A stretch of DNA of 64,000 nucleotides from Dethiosulfatibacter aminovorans DSM 17477 (GCF_900142005.1 NZ_FQZL01000021.1:1-64000), one strand, 5' to 3'. Positions 1 through 9,051 are shown, counted from the first letter of the stretch. Notes: generated from the letters alone by a model not told the origin. Translations and numbers: made by a program.

Positions 1-167
1 TAGGTAATTGCAAAACTATCACCAAAAACTAGAAAAAACGACATAAATCTAGACATACACATAAAACAAGTGACTACAAGTAAAAAAACGCGGAAATATG
101 ACAACTTTAATTGAAATAAGACAAAAAAGAGCACACAAAATAATGGTATGACAAAAATGAGAAATAC

Positions 168-1619
168 CTAAGCAATCAAAGGTTTCAAGCTCCTGATCAG
201 TTTATGCTGATTGATTTTATCAGCAAGGACCACAGTGATTAGCTGTGTAATACCAGAAAGTATCAGGTCAGCATGAAGGGTTTTAGCATTTTGACTCTTT
301 CGTTTGGCGATGCAGAAGCTGTCCTTGAAATGGTTTATGGATTTTTCTACAGCACCTCTGATCTTGTAGGTGTCAATCCATTCATCAGTTCCACGTATTG
401 TCCCTGGGTAGGCACGAAGATTCTTTTCGGGATAGATGTAGAACATTCTTCCGCTTTTAGAATCGGTACATGGATTTTCGCAGTAGCATTGACGTCGGTA
501 CTTTCCATCATCGTGTTTGACGAATTTAACTTTTGGACAAGAGAACTTGAACCTGACTAAGCCGTTAGTTCGTTTAGCAGTACCTTCTGGTTTCATAGGA
601 AGCGATTTGTCTTTTGGACAACAAGGTATGCCATTTGAATTGACAGGACAATCAGGATAGGTAATGCCAGACCTTGAATTCAATGGAATATAGGCTTTTG
701 AAAATTTCAGATCCTGAAGCAGTGATTTGTATATAAGTCCACTGTCAAAAGCGGCATCACCAAGGAATACATCAGGACAAATGCCGGGATGCTTTTCGAA
801 AAAGTCTTCAAGTACTGGAATAAGAGCTTTGGCATCATGAAGGGACTTGTCTTCATTTGGAGAATTTGTTTTCTTCTCAACTTCAATATCAGGATGAGAA
901 TCAAGGAAATCCTTGTTGAAGAAGGATATGTCTCTGACAATGCCCAAACCATTGGTAATCATGCCGAACTTGTAGACATAGCAGAAATGTCCATTGATAT
1001 AAAGTTGTTTGATTTCATCGTTTGAAGCAGCATGTGTAGGCATTAAGGTATAAGCAGCCTTGTAAGGATCGTAGGAATCACTGAACCCCATGACTTTCTT
1101 GTATGTTTTAAGTCTACTTACGATTCTGTTTAAGAATTTGGGATTGTTTTCAGTTACGTAAGCCTCAATACCTGAAGTGTCAAAGATTGTCATGGAAGCC
1201 TTGGCTTCATCAATTTGATGGCAAATGGGTTCTGTAACATCAACCAGGTTATCGAACAAGGATTTCAGTTCAGGTAAGAAATCCTGCTTGAAGCGGGTGA
1301 ATTTGGAAGCATCCGGAACCTTTTGAAAACCGCAAAATTCTCTTAGTTCCTTGGAAAAGGTAAGGAATGTAATTAAGAGTGAGTCTTCAGAAATGGAAAA
1401 GATGCGTTGTAGGATAAGAGCCCACAGCATAGCCTTAAGTTTGTAAGTACGAGGTCTACCAGTGGGAGCGTAAAACTTGTTCCGGAAATTAATCGGAATG
1501 AGCTCATCGAGATTTAGATTGGATTCTAGCAGTTGCAGGAAGTATGGTTTGTCATTTTCATAAATATTACTGCAATCAGAATAAATATCTGCCAAAGAAA
1601 GCTGAGTTTGTGTTATCAT
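168..1619 (-). mobile_element. IS transposase (DDE, IS1182/IS5-like)
   Basis: A 483-residue DDE transposase of an insertion sequence. An N-terminal DUF772-like region is followed by the catalytic core: FDTSGIEAY and GDAAFDS carry the candidate aspartates and RGAVEKSINHFK carries the candidate glutamate. A Cys-rich insert (CYCENPC) lies before the last motif, as in many IS1182-type enzymes. The frame is open to 1727, but the start at 1619 is preferred because AAAGGAG lies about 12 bases upstream of that ATG. The frame is intact, so the element may be active. I could not define terminal inverted repeats: one end may lie left of the window and the other between about 1620 and 1740. It is oriented away from gatB and lies only about 170 bases upstream of it. 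Confidence 0.88.
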
Positions 1620-1704
1620 AGTTGTAATATAACTCCTTTTGGATTTTGGTGATTTTATTTCTCGCAATCTAATTTTACCACAATTCGGTGAGGGGTTATA
1701 TTTT

Positions 1705-1762
1705 TTATTGCAAAAAAAGTCCCGCATTTCTGCGGGTTGTGGCGTTTCGCAAACGCCTATTA
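1705..1762. repeat. Two short perfect hairpins between the IS and gatB
   Basis: Two palindromes sit side by side: CCCGCA-TTTC-TGCGGG (1720-1735) and GGCGTTT-CGC-AAACGCC (about 1740-1756). A T-run (RC of AAAAAAA, 1712-1718) flanks the first on the minus strand, so it could end minus-strand transcription. They may also belong to the IS end or to a leader of the gatB transcript. Confidence 0.4.
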
Positions 1763-1787
1763 TACCTGAACTTAAGGAGGTGGAGTA

Positions 1788-3215
1788 ATGGCATCATTTG
1801 AAACTGTAATTGGACTGGAGATACACGTTGAACTTGCTACAAAATCGAAGATATTCTGCTCATGCTCCACAGAATTCGGAGCGGAGCCGAACAAGAACAC
1901 ATGTCCCGTATGTACGGGAATGCCGGGAGTAATGCCGGTTCTCAACGAAGAGGTAATCAATCTTGCAGTGAAGGCTGGAACGGCCCTTAACTGCGACATA
2001 AACCTCATAAACAAGACCGACAGGAAGAACTATTTCTATCCGGACCTTCCAAAGGCCTATCAGATATCACAGTACGATCTGCCTATATGTTCAAACGGCT
2101 ATGTTGAAATAGAGGTGGATGGAAAGAAATCTCAAAGAGCATTGACCAGAATACATATTGAAGAGGATGCAGGAAAGCTTATCCACCTTGAAGACGAGGA
2201 GAACACGCTGATTGACTACAACAGGGGAGGGGTGCCGCTTATAGAGATAGTTTCCGAGCCTGACATGAGGTCTGCGGAAGAGGCGGTTTCATTCCTCAAG
2301 AACCTAAGGGCAATACTGGTTTATTCAGGAATATCAGACTGCCGTATGGAGCAGGGTTCCATGAGATGCGACGTCAACATTTCCGTCAGGGAAACAGGTT
2401 CCGACGTATTGAACACCAAGGTTGAGATAAAGAACATGAACTCAATAAAGGAAGTGTTCAAGGCCATCAAGAAGGAAGAAAAACGTCAGATAGAGCTTTA
2501 CAGCTATGGCGAGGGACACAAGATCAAGCAGGAAACAAGAAGATGGGATGCAGCCAAGGGAAGGACGATAACAATGAGGACCAAGGAAGATGCCCACGAT
2601 TACAGGTACTTTCCCGAGCCTGACCTACCACCGGTTATCATACCTGCAGAGAAGGTGGAAAGCATCCGCAATACCCTTCCGGAGCTGCCCAAGCAGAAGA
2701 AGGAAAGAATGGTGTCAGAGTATGGAATATCTGAAAAGGATACTGAAATACTCATAGAGGAAAAGGAGATTGCAGACTTCTACGAGAAGACTGTGGAGCT
2801 TTCAAAGGAGCCGAAGGAGGCTGCAAACTGGATAATCACTGAAGTGTTGAGGGTTTTAAAGACTCAGGATGAGATACCGGTGACGGAAGTTCAGCTTTCG
2901 GATCTCATTGCAGAGGTTAAGAAAGGGACTGTAAGCAGAACTGCAGCAAAGGAAGTTTTTGATGAGATTTGCAACAGCAGCAAGTCCGTAGGCGAAGTGA
3001 TAGAAGAAAAAGGTCTTAGGCAGATAAGCTCAAGCGACGAGCTTGAAAGTATAGTGAAGAAGATACTTGAAGAGAATCCTCAGGCAATTGCTGATTTCAA
3101 GGAAGGAAAGCAAAAGTCCTTCGGATTCCTCATGGGCCAGTGCATGAAGGCCACAAAAGGAAAGGGTAACCCAGGTACGATCAAAGGAATACTTGAAGAA
3201 GCCCTTAACAGCTGA
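1788..3215 (+). CDS. gatB: Asp-tRNA(Asn)/Glu-tRNA(Gln) amidotransferase subunit B
   Basis: Subunit of GatCAB, which converts misacylated Glu-tRNA(Gln) and Asp-tRNA(Asn) to the amidated forms in the cytoplasm. The 475-residue length is normal. The N-terminal domain begins ETVIGLEIHVEL, and the zinc-type cysteines CSCST and CPVC follow near residues 24-45. YFYPDLPKAYQISQYD and RIHIEEDAGK are family hallmarks. The C-terminal third is the YqeY-like tRNA-binding domain. AAGGAGGTGG sits 6-7 bases before the ATG. gatB usually follows gatC and gatA, but here an IS transposase lies immediately upstream. The operon may be split by the insertion, or gatCA may lie beyond the left edge. Confidence 0.97.
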   Translation: MASFETVIGLEIHVELATKSKIFCSCSTEFGAEPNKNTCPVCTGMPGVMPVLNEEVINLAVKAGTALNCDINLINKTDRKNYFYPDLPKAYQISQYDLPICSNGYVEIEVDGKKSQRALTRIHIEEDAGKLIHLEDEENTLIDYNRGGVPLIEIVSEPDMRSAEEAVSFLKNLRAILVYSGISDCRMEQGSMRCDVNISVRETGSDVLNTKVEIKNMNSIKEVFKAIKKEEKRQIELYSYGEGHKIKQETRRWDAAKGRTITMRTKEDAHDYRYFPEPDLPPVIIPAEKVESIRNTLPELPKQKKERMVSEYGISEKDTEILIEEKEIADFYEKTVELSKEPKEAANWIITEVLRVLKTQDEIPVTEVQLSDLIAEVKKGTVSRTAAKEVFDEICNSSKSVGEVIEEKGLRQISSSDELESIVKKILEENPQAIADFKEGKQKSFGFLMGQCMKATKGKGNPGTIKGILEEALNS

Positions 3216-3227
3216 TGAAACAATAAT

Positions 3228-3278
3228 ACAAAAAAAGGAAGCACTCTCCATGTGATGATCAGGAGGGTGCTTTTTTTC
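3228..3278. terminator. Bidirectional terminator, gatB / LysR
   Basis: Stem GCACTCTCC / GGAGGGTGC (3241-3270, one G-T pair) is flanked by T7 on the plus side and by A-rich sequence that becomes a T-run on the minus side. It serves the convergent gatB and LysR genes and abuts the LysR stop codon. Confidence 0.85.
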
Positions 3279-4167
3279 AGGATATGAGGAATTTCTTGAA
3301 TTTTTCTGCAAGGGGAGACAGGTATCTGTTCTTGCTGTATACGAAATAGAATTGTCTTCTTATATCAAGTCCCTTCACCAGGAGGGGTTTGATAAGGTTG
3401 AGTTTTATTTCGTTTTTTATTGCTATTTCAGACATGAAGGTAATTCCCATGTCCAGTTCCACCATTTTCTTTATTGTTTCATTGCTTTCCACTGATGACA
3501 CTATATCCATTGAGGATATGCTCAAGCCTGAATCTGCAAAGGCTTTTTCAAGAATCTTTCTTGTCCCTGAGCCTTCTTCTCTCATTATGAGTTTTTCAGT
3601 ACTTAATAGCTTGAAATCAATTTCTTCATAATCATCAAATTGGAACCTGTGGCAGTGTGGCACGGCAAGTACTATTCTGTCTTCATAAAAAGGGATGTAT
3701 TCAAGCTGTTTTGACTCGTAGACTGCTCCAGTTATTCCATAGTTGGTATACCCCTTTATGACATCGTCAACTACGTTTTTCGAATCCTTTTGGTTGATTG
3801 TAAAGGTCATGTCAGGATACATTACAGAGAATTCCTTCAGATATCTGGGCAATATATATTCTTGGGGAATGGTGCTGGAGCTCAATTCAAGATTGCCGCA
3901 GATCCTTCCCTTCAGTTTTCCGATTTCACTAGAGGCTCGGTCCCTCATGTTGAGCATGTTTACCGCATAGCTGTAGAGCAGTTCGCCTTCTGCGGTAACT
4001 GTGATTCTTTTGTTGTTCCTGTTTATAAGCACCGTTCCAAGTTCTTTTTCAAGACTTTGAACATTGTTTGAAACGGTCGGTTGTGTGAGAAAAAGCTTTT
4101 CTGCAGCCTTGGAGAAGCTTTTCAAATTTACTACATTTATGAAACTTTCCAGTTGATTGAATTCCAA
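3277..4167 (-). CDS. LysR-family regulator, selenium-metabolism type
   Basis: A 296-residue LysR-type regulator. The N-terminal winged helix-turn-helix is clear (FSKAAEKLFLTQPTVSNNVQ, residues about 18-37) and is followed by a periplasmic-binding-like effector domain. It lies 12 bases downstream of the cysteine desulfurase gene on the same strand and next to a YedE/TusA/DUF3343 set. That combination is the known context of the selenium-metabolism-associated LysR subfamily, so regulation of these genes is inferred. The effector is unknown. A sulfur/cysteine regulator is the main alternative. Confidence 0.85.
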   Translation of the reverse strand: MEFNQLESFINVVNLKSFSKAAEKLFLTQPTVSNNVQSLEKELGTVLINRNNKRITVTAEGELLYSYAVNMLNMRDRASSEIGKLKGRICGNLELSSSTIPQEYILPRYLKEFSVMYPDMTFTINQKDSKNVVDDVIKGYTNYGITGAVYESKQLEYIPFYEDRIVLAVPHCHRFQFDDYEEIDFKLLSTEKLIMREEGSGTRKILEKAFADSGLSISSMDIVSSVESNETIKKMVELDMGITFMSEIAIKNEIKLNLIKPLLVKGLDIRRQFYFVYSKNRYLSPLAEKFKKFLIS

Positions 4168-4179
4168 ATTTTACCGCCT

Positions 4180-5346
4180 TTATTTTTGATACTGTACTTC
4201 CTTGAGAATCCTGTTGATGCTGTCTACGACGTATTTCACCTCGTCCATGGTGTTGAAATGACTGAAACCGAACCTTACGGTACCCTGGGGAAAGGTTCCG
4301 AGGGTTTTATGTGCAGACGGAGCGCAGTGAAGACCGCATCTTGTCATGATGCCGTAATCCTCATTGAGACTGTGGGCAACCAGAGCATTGTCGTTTTCAA
4401 GGAAATCTATTGATACGATGGCTGTCCTTCCTTCTGTTGATGGAAGACCAACGGGTCGTATTCCATCTATATTATATATGTCTTTTAGGAAACCATCAAG
4501 AAGATAGAGCTCTTTTTCTCTGATTTCTTTTATTTTCCCATTGGAAAGATACTTGAGGGCTGCGTTCAGACCGTATATGCCAGGTATGTTCATGGTTCCG
4601 GCCTCGAATTTGTCGGGCATGTAGCTTGGATGTATTTCCATGTCAGAGGTGCTTCCGGTACCTCCTTCAATGAAGGTGGACATGTGTTGAAGTATTCCGT
4701 CATCCACTATGAATCCTCCCGTTCCCTGTGGTCCAAGGAGGCTTTTGTGACCGGTGAAGGCTATGATGTCGGCATTTGACTTTTGGAAGTCTATGTCTGC
4801 AAAACCGGCGGTCTGAGCCGTATCCACAATGAAATAGAGGTTCTTTTCTTTGCAGATTTTTCCCACTTTTTCAATATCCATCATTGTTCCGCTTACATTG
4901 GACCCGTGGGTAAGTACTACGGCCCTGGTGTTCGGTTTTATGAAATCCCTTATGTCATCGGGATTCAGCTCTCCTGTTATGCTGCAGGGTACCCTTGAAA
5001 ATTCGACACCTCTTTCAGCAAGGGCGTTGAGTGGCCTCATTACAGCATTGTGTTCCATTGAAGATACTATTACATGATCCCCTCTCTTAAGGAGACTTTT
5101 AAGTATTACATTCATGCTTTCCGTGATGTTTTTGGTGAAGACTGCATTTTCCGGCTTATGAAAGTTGAATAGTTCGCATAGAAGCTCCCTTGTTTCGTAT
5201 ACTGTGTTTTCAGCTTCGAGAGAGGAGTCGTATGCGCCTCGGTTAACGTTGCAGCCTATGTCCAATAGATAGTGGGACATGCTTTCTGCGACGCCTGGTG
5301 CCTTTGGAAATGAGGTTGCTCCGTTGTCCAAGTATATGTTTTTCAT
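4180..5346 (-). CDS. Cysteine desulfurase-like PLP enzyme
   Basis: A class V aminotransferase-fold enzyme of 388 residues, in the EF2568/TIGR01977-like branch (N-terminus YLDNGATSFPKAP). The PLP-binding lysine is in TGHKSLLGPQGTGG and a candidate catalytic cysteine in TRCGLHCAP (about residue 337). Such enzymes take sulfur from cysteine or selenium from selenocysteine and pass it to carriers. Placed divergently from the YedE/TusA/DUF3343 operon and co-directional with LysR, it likely supplies persulfide or selenide for that pathway. AAAGGTGG precedes the ATG. Substrate preference (S or Se) cannot be told from sequence. Confidence 0.9.
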   Translation of the reverse strand: MKNIYLDNGATSFPKAPGVAESMSHYLLDIGCNVNRGAYDSSLEAENTVYETRELLCELFNFHKPENAVFTKNITESMNVILKSLLKRGDHVIVSSMEHNAVMRPLNALAERGVEFSRVPCSITGELNPDDIRDFIKPNTRAVVLTHGSNVSGTMMDIEKVGKICKEKNLYFIVDTAQTAGFADIDFQKSNADIIAFTGHKSLLGPQGTGGFIVDDGILQHMSTFIEGGTGSTSDMEIHPSYMPDKFEAGTMNIPGIYGLNAALKYLSNGKIKEIREKELYLLDGFLKDIYNIDGIRPVGLPSTEGRTAIVSIDFLENDNALVAHSLNEDYGIMTRCGLHCAPSAHKTLGTFPQGTVRFGFSHFNTMDEVKYVVDSINRILKEVQYQK

Positions 5347-5449
5347 TGTTTATCCACCTTTATAGTATAGTATCTGATAGTTAAAAATATTATGCTTATT
5401 ATTCTAAACACGATTATATTCTTTTATGGGTAAAAATTCAAATGATATA

Positions 5450-5497
5450 AGTATTCTGAATACTGTGAAAATCACTATATATTATTCCTATTTCACA
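5450..5497. promoter_or_regulatory. Palindromes in the divergent selenium-cluster promoter region
   Basis: A perfect 15-bp palindrome, AGTATTC-T-GAATACT (5450-5464), is followed by a second inverted pair TGTGAAA (5464-5470) / TTTCACA (5491-5497). Both lie between the divergent cysteine desulfurase and YedE genes, where a LysR protein would be expected to bind. The binding role is inferred. Confidence 0.5.
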
Positions 5498-5561
5498 TGG
5501 AGGAAAAGTGCTGTTAAACTGAAAACTGCAATTGAACTTTTATAAAATTTGGAGGTTTTAT

Positions 5562-6656
5562 ATGAATAACAAGAAAGGAATTATAATTACCGGTGGTATC
5601 ATCGGTCTGGTGTCTGTGGCACTAGTGTATTTTGGGAATCCTGCAAACATGGGTTTCTGTATTGCATGCTTCATAAGGGATATAGCTGGAGGAATCGGCC
5701 TGCACAGAGCTGGTGTAGTGCAGTATATAAGACCTGAAATCATAGGCCTTGTACTGGGAGCCTTTATTCTGTCAGTCAAAAATGGCGAATTTGAATCACG
5801 AGGAGGCTCTGCTCCATTTACAAGGTTTGTTCTTGGAATGATGGTAATGATAGGAGCGCTTATGTTCCTTGGTTGTCCAATGAGGATGGTTCTCAGAATC
5901 GGCGGAGGAGATATTAATGCAGTATTCGGCCTTGTAGGATTCATAGTGGGAATATTTGCAGGTGTGTTTTTCCTCAACAGGGGATTCAATCTTAAGAGAA
6001 ACTACAAGATGACAAATGCGGAAGGATATATGTTCCCTATAGTTAATATTGGATTATTTATTCTTTTGGCTGCTGCACCTTCTTTTGTATTTTTCAGCGA
6101 AAGCGGACCGGGAGCAATGTATGCACCAATGGCAATTTCACTGGCTGCAGGACTTTTGGTTGGAGCGCTGTCACAAAAGACAAGGCTTTGCATGGTTGGT
6201 GGAACAAGGGACATGATTCTTTTCAGGGACAGCTATCTTCTTGCCGGATTCATATCCATAATTGTATTTGCAGCAATTGGAAACATTGCCCTTGGTTATT
6301 TCAACCTGGGACTTGAAGGTCAGCCTGTTGCACATACGGACGGATTGTGGAACATGCTTGGAATGGTACTTGTGGGATGGGCTTCCGTGCTTCTTGGAGG
6401 ATGTCCGCTGAGACAGTTGATTCTTGCAGGAGAGGGTAATACAGACTCTGCAGTGACTGTAATGGGTCTTTTGTTTGGAGCGGCACTTTGCCACAACTTC
6501 GGTTTGGCGGCAAGTCCAAAGGGACCAAGTGTAAATGGGCAGATCGCAGTAGTTTTATGTCTTGTAGTTGTTGCGGCAGTATCATATGTCAATTCGGAAC
6601 TGGCTGCAAAATCCAGCAGTAAAGAAAATGTGAAGGGAGATGTAAATCATGGTTAG
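5562..6656 (+). CDS. yedE: YedE-family putative selenium/sulfur transporter
   Basis: A 364-residue polytopic membrane protein of the YeeE/YedE family, with two homologous halves and about nine to ten hydrophobic segments. Family-type cysteine motifs are seen: GFCIACFIRD, FLGCPMRM, LCMVGGTRD and LGGCPLRQ. Related proteins import thiosulfate or are linked to selenium use. The start at 5562 was chosen because GGAGGTTTTAT lies directly upstream. It overlaps the next gene by 8 bases, so the two are probably cotranscribed. With the TusA-like and DUF3343 partners the selenium version is favoured, but the cargo is inferred. Confidence 0.87.
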   Translation: MNNKKGIIITGGIIGLVSVALVYFGNPANMGFCIACFIRDIAGGIGLHRAGVVQYIRPEIIGLVLGAFILSVKNGEFESRGGSAPFTRFVLGMMVMIGALMFLGCPMRMVLRIGGGDINAVFGLVGFIVGIFAGVFFLNRGFNLKRNYKMTNAEGYMFPIVNIGLFILLAAAPSFVFFSESGPGAMYAPMAISLAAGLLVGALSQKTRLCMVGGTRDMILFRDSYLLAGFISIIVFAAIGNIALGYFNLGLEGQPVAHTDGLWNMLGMVLVGWASVLLGGCPLRQLILAGEGNTDSAVTVMGLLFGAALCHNFGLAASPKGPSVNGQIAVVLCLVVVAAVSYVNSELAAKSSSKENVKGDVNHG

Positions 6657-6855
6657 AATAGATACATGTGGAATGAGTTGTCCTCAGCCTGTACTGATGA
6701 CAAAGAAGGCTCTGGACAAAAACCCTGAGGGTGCGGAAATAGTAGTGGACAACAATACGGCAAAAATCAATGTAAAAAGATATCTTGAGAAATTCAAATA
6801 CAGTGTTGAAATATCTGAAGAAGGGGAACTGTACATATTGAGTGCGAGGAAATAG
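6649..6855 (+). CDS. TusA/SirA-like sulfur (selenium) carrier, YedF N-domain type
   Basis: A 68-residue TusA-fold protein with the hallmark CGMSCPQPV, whose second cysteine (CPxP) carries the persulfide or selenopersulfide. The YedF proteins of selenium loci are usually about 200 residues, with an added DsrE-like domain. This one ends after the TusA domain. The gene overlaps yedE by 8 bases and the next gene starts one base after its stop codon. It probably relays S or Se from the transporter or desulfurase to an acceptor. Confidence 0.88.
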   Translation: MVRIDTCGMSCPQPVLMTKKALDKNPEGAEIVVDNNTAKINVKRYLEKFKYSVEISEEGELYILSARK

Positions 6856-6856
6856 C

Positions 6857-7093
6857 ATGGAGTACAATGTACTGTTTTTTACCCATTCAGGGGCTATGAA
6901 GTTCAGCAGGAAGGTAAAATCCATGGATATTCCATGTAAGCTCATGCCCGTACCAAGGGCACTAAGCTCAAACTGCAGCATAAGCGCCAGAATCAGATAC
7001 GATGGAGAAATTGAGAATCTTATTGATGACGAAATAGAAAAGATTTTCCTTTCGGAAAACTCCGAAAACCGACTTCTCTATGAAGCGGAATAG
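6857..7093 (+). CDS. DUF3343 putative Se/S carrier protein
   Basis: A 78-residue DUF3343 protein with the family pattern LMPVPRALSSNCSISAR, in which the single conserved cysteine sits in SSNC. Members occur beside YedE and TusA-like genes and are presumed chalcogen carriers. The start at 6857 (MEYNVLFF) was chosen over the upstream in-frame codon because GAGG lies about 8 bases before it and because the family begins this way. It is the last gene of the three-gene operon. Confidence 0.85.
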   Translation: MEYNVLFFTHSGAMKFSRKVKSMDIPCKLMPVPRALSSNCSISARIRYDGEIENLIDDEIEKIFLSENSENRLLYEAE

Positions 7094-7141
7094 GCATAAA
7101 AAAACTTTTTGTTTTTTATATATGCTGAAAGGGGATTAAAT

Positions 7142-7177
7142 AAAAACGGACTGTAGATAATCTACGGTCCGTTTTTC
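7142..7177. terminator. Strong bidirectional terminator
   Basis: A 12-bp stem ACGGACTGTAGA / TCTACGGTCCGT (7146-7172) with a TAA loop is flanked by A5 and T5. It ends the selenium operon and also faces the convergent antiporter gene. Confidence 0.9.
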
Positions 7178-7229
7178 TGTTGCTGCTGCCATGCCTCTTA
7201 AGTATTTTTGATATAGTATGAATATTACC

Positions 7230-8879
7230 TTAAGCTTGTTTGTGCATTTTTTCAGGAAGTACATAATCTTCCGGACGTTGTCCCTTGACTCTGAGTATGG
7301 CGTAACATACAGCCCATCCAAGTATTACTGATATGAATGGATTGATGCCGAGAACTGCTGCCGGAAGATATCCTACTACAACGGCTACTACCGCTGCTGT
7401 CACTGAATAAGGCATTTGGGTTTTAACGTGGTCAATATGGTCTGATGCTGCAGCCATTGAACTCATGATTGTAGTATCAGATATTGGAGAACAGTGGTCT
7501 CCGAAAACCGCACCTGTGAATACCGCACCTATTGTAGCGTAAAGCAATACTCCTGTGTCTCCTCCGCTTAGCTCGTATACAAGAGGTACTGCTATAGGCA
7601 TCATAAGAGCTGTAGTTCCCCATGAAGTTCCTGTAGAGAATGCTATGAGACATCCTAGAAGGAATACCGCCATAGGTATTACATTTGGAGAAATCTTTCC
7701 TGCCAGTAGCTGTATAAGGAATTTTGCTGTTCCAAGATCCTTTGCAACGCCGCCTATTCCCCATGCAAGTACAAGTACGAAAACTGCGATTACCAGGGAT
7801 TTTGCACCGTCAACCCAAGCGTCCATTGTTTCCCTGAAAGTAAGGATCTTTTGTGATAGTACCAATGCGAAAGCCACTATTGTTCCTGCAAATGAAGCCC
7901 ACATCATCGCTACAGATGCGTTTGAATATCCAAGGGCATCTCTTACTACTGTGAATGCAAACGGGGTATCCTTTATCTGCTGGATGAGAGCAGCATTGTC
8001 GCTTGCAAGTATTGCGTTTCTTCCGTTTACGTAGAGTCCGATTATTACAAAAGCGATAACTGTAACGATAGGAATTATAGCGTTTCTCATTCTCAGAGGT
8101 ATCTCGTCGCTAATTTCCATTTCAGTAAGCTCTTTTGAGGCCAGTGGAATGGCGCCGTCAGCCAATAGTTTGCCGGTCTGCCTTGCTCTTGCCTCTGCCT
8201 TAAGCATTGGTCCGAAGTCCTTGCCTGTGAAGCAGATCATAAGTACGAATCCAACCATAATCAAGCTGTAGAACCTGAAAGGAATGGATTGAAGGAATGC
8301 TCCATAGATATTAGTTTCAACCCCTATTGATGCGAAAGCGTCTCTCAGAAGACCCATTTCATAAGCGGTCCAGGTTGCTATGAAAGCCATACTGGCTACA
8401 GGAGCTGCAGTTGCATCGGTTATGAATGAAAGTTTTTCCCTTGATATCTTGAGCTTGTCCGTAAGAGGTCTCATGGTTGTTCCAACAAGAAGTGTGTTCG
8501 AGTAGTCGTCGAAGAAGATCAGAAGACCCATGGCCCATGTTGCCACCATACCGCTCTTTGCACTTTTTGCCTTGTTTGCAAGCCAGTTGGCTATTGCTTT
8601 TGCACCGCCGGATTTGGCTACGATTCCGATGGTTCCGCCCAGAGCCATGTCGAATACGATGATTCCTGCATTCCATGAGCTTGCCACTGAACCTGCAATG
8701 TATTTTTCGATAGTCATTGCAAATCCTGCAAGGGGATTACCGCCTGACAGTATTATTGCTCCGCCCCAGATTGCTGCGAACAATGCAGGTATAACCTGCT
8801 TGGTAGTAAATGCCAATACGATTGCGATAAGCGGCGGCAGTAAAGATAAAATACCATAATGCTCAACTACATTTTCCAT
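7230..8879 (-). CDS. NhaC-family Na+/H+ antiporter or amino-acid antiporter
   Basis: A 549-residue membrane protein with about 11-12 hydrophobic segments. The NhaC hallmarks STGTSWGTTALMMPIAVPL and FGDHCSPISDTTIMSS are present. The family includes sodium/proton antiporters and sodium-coupled organic or amino-acid carriers. Start 8879 was chosen because AGGAGGATTTTT directly precedes that ATG; the frame is open a few codons further. It lies downstream of a GlnK/GlnL-like two-component pair on the same strand, with paired direct repeats between them, so control by that pair is likely. A nutrient carrier role is therefore plausible. Confidence 0.88.
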   Translation of the reverse strand: MENVVEHYGILSLLPPLIAIVLAFTTKQVIPALFAAIWGGAIILSGGNPLAGFAMTIEKYIAGSVASSWNAGIIVFDMALGGTIGIVAKSGGAKAIANWLANKAKSAKSGMVATWAMGLLIFFDDYSNTLLVGTTMRPLTDKLKISREKLSFITDATAAPVASMAFIATWTAYEMGLLRDAFASIGVETNIYGAFLQSIPFRFYSLIMVGFVLMICFTGKDFGPMLKAEARARQTGKLLADGAIPLASKELTEMEISDEIPLRMRNAIIPIVTVIAFVIIGLYVNGRNAILASDNAALIQQIKDTPFAFTVVRDALGYSNASVAMMWASFAGTIVAFALVLSQKILTFRETMDAWVDGAKSLVIAVFVLVLAWGIGGVAKDLGTAKFLIQLLAGKISPNVIPMAVFLLGCLIAFSTGTSWGTTALMMPIAVPLVYELSGGDTGVLLYATIGAVFTGAVFGDHCSPISDTTIMSSMAAASDHIDHVKTQMPYSVTAAVVAVVVGYLPAAVLGINPFISVILGWAVCYAILRVKGQRPEDYVLPEKMHKQA

Positions 8880-8934
8880 AAAAATCCTCCTAAAAATCAT
8901 TTATTTATTAATACATATAAATAATATCGGAAGG

Positions 8935-8970
8935 TTTCATCAGACTTCAAAATATTTCATAAAACTTCAA
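8935..8970. promoter_or_regulatory. Direct repeats, candidate GlnL-type operator
   Basis: TTTCAT-CAG-ACTTCAA (8935-8950) is repeated as TTTCAT-AAA-ACTTCAA (8955-8970), with a 20-bp period. The pair lies 56 bases upstream of the antiporter start and downstream of the GlnL-like regulator. GlnL-type regulators are known to bind direct repeats. The assignment to this regulator is inference. Confidence 0.55.
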
Positions 8971-9021
8971 CAAAAGAATAAAACGTTTTCACAAACCGAG
9001 AAAGCAACTTTCCCAAACAGA

Positions 9022-9051
9022 AAGAAAGCAGCCTTGCTGTGAGCAAAGCTG
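9022..9051 (-). terminator. Terminator after the response regulator
   Basis: The hairpin AGCAGC-TTTGC / GCAAG-GCTGCT (read on the minus strand, single-base bulges) lies directly after the response regulator stop and is followed by TTTCTTTCT. The poor U-tract suggests partial readthrough into the antiporter. Confidence 0.6.

Noticed and set aside
1..167. IS left terminal inverted repeat
   Set aside because: I compared this AT-rich stretch by eye with the region 1620-1740 and found no convincing inverted match. The stretch shows no gene.
1620..1727. N-terminal extension of the transposase frame to 1727
   Set aside because: The extension runs through T-rich, hairpin DNA outside the element and lacks a ribosome site, whereas the ATG at 1619 has AAAGGAG.
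6649..7093. Selenocysteine (in-frame TGA) in the selenium-cluster proteins
   Set aside because: The frames are complete with normal TAG/TAA stops, and the expected cysteines are encoded as Cys. No SECIS-like hairpin was seen.
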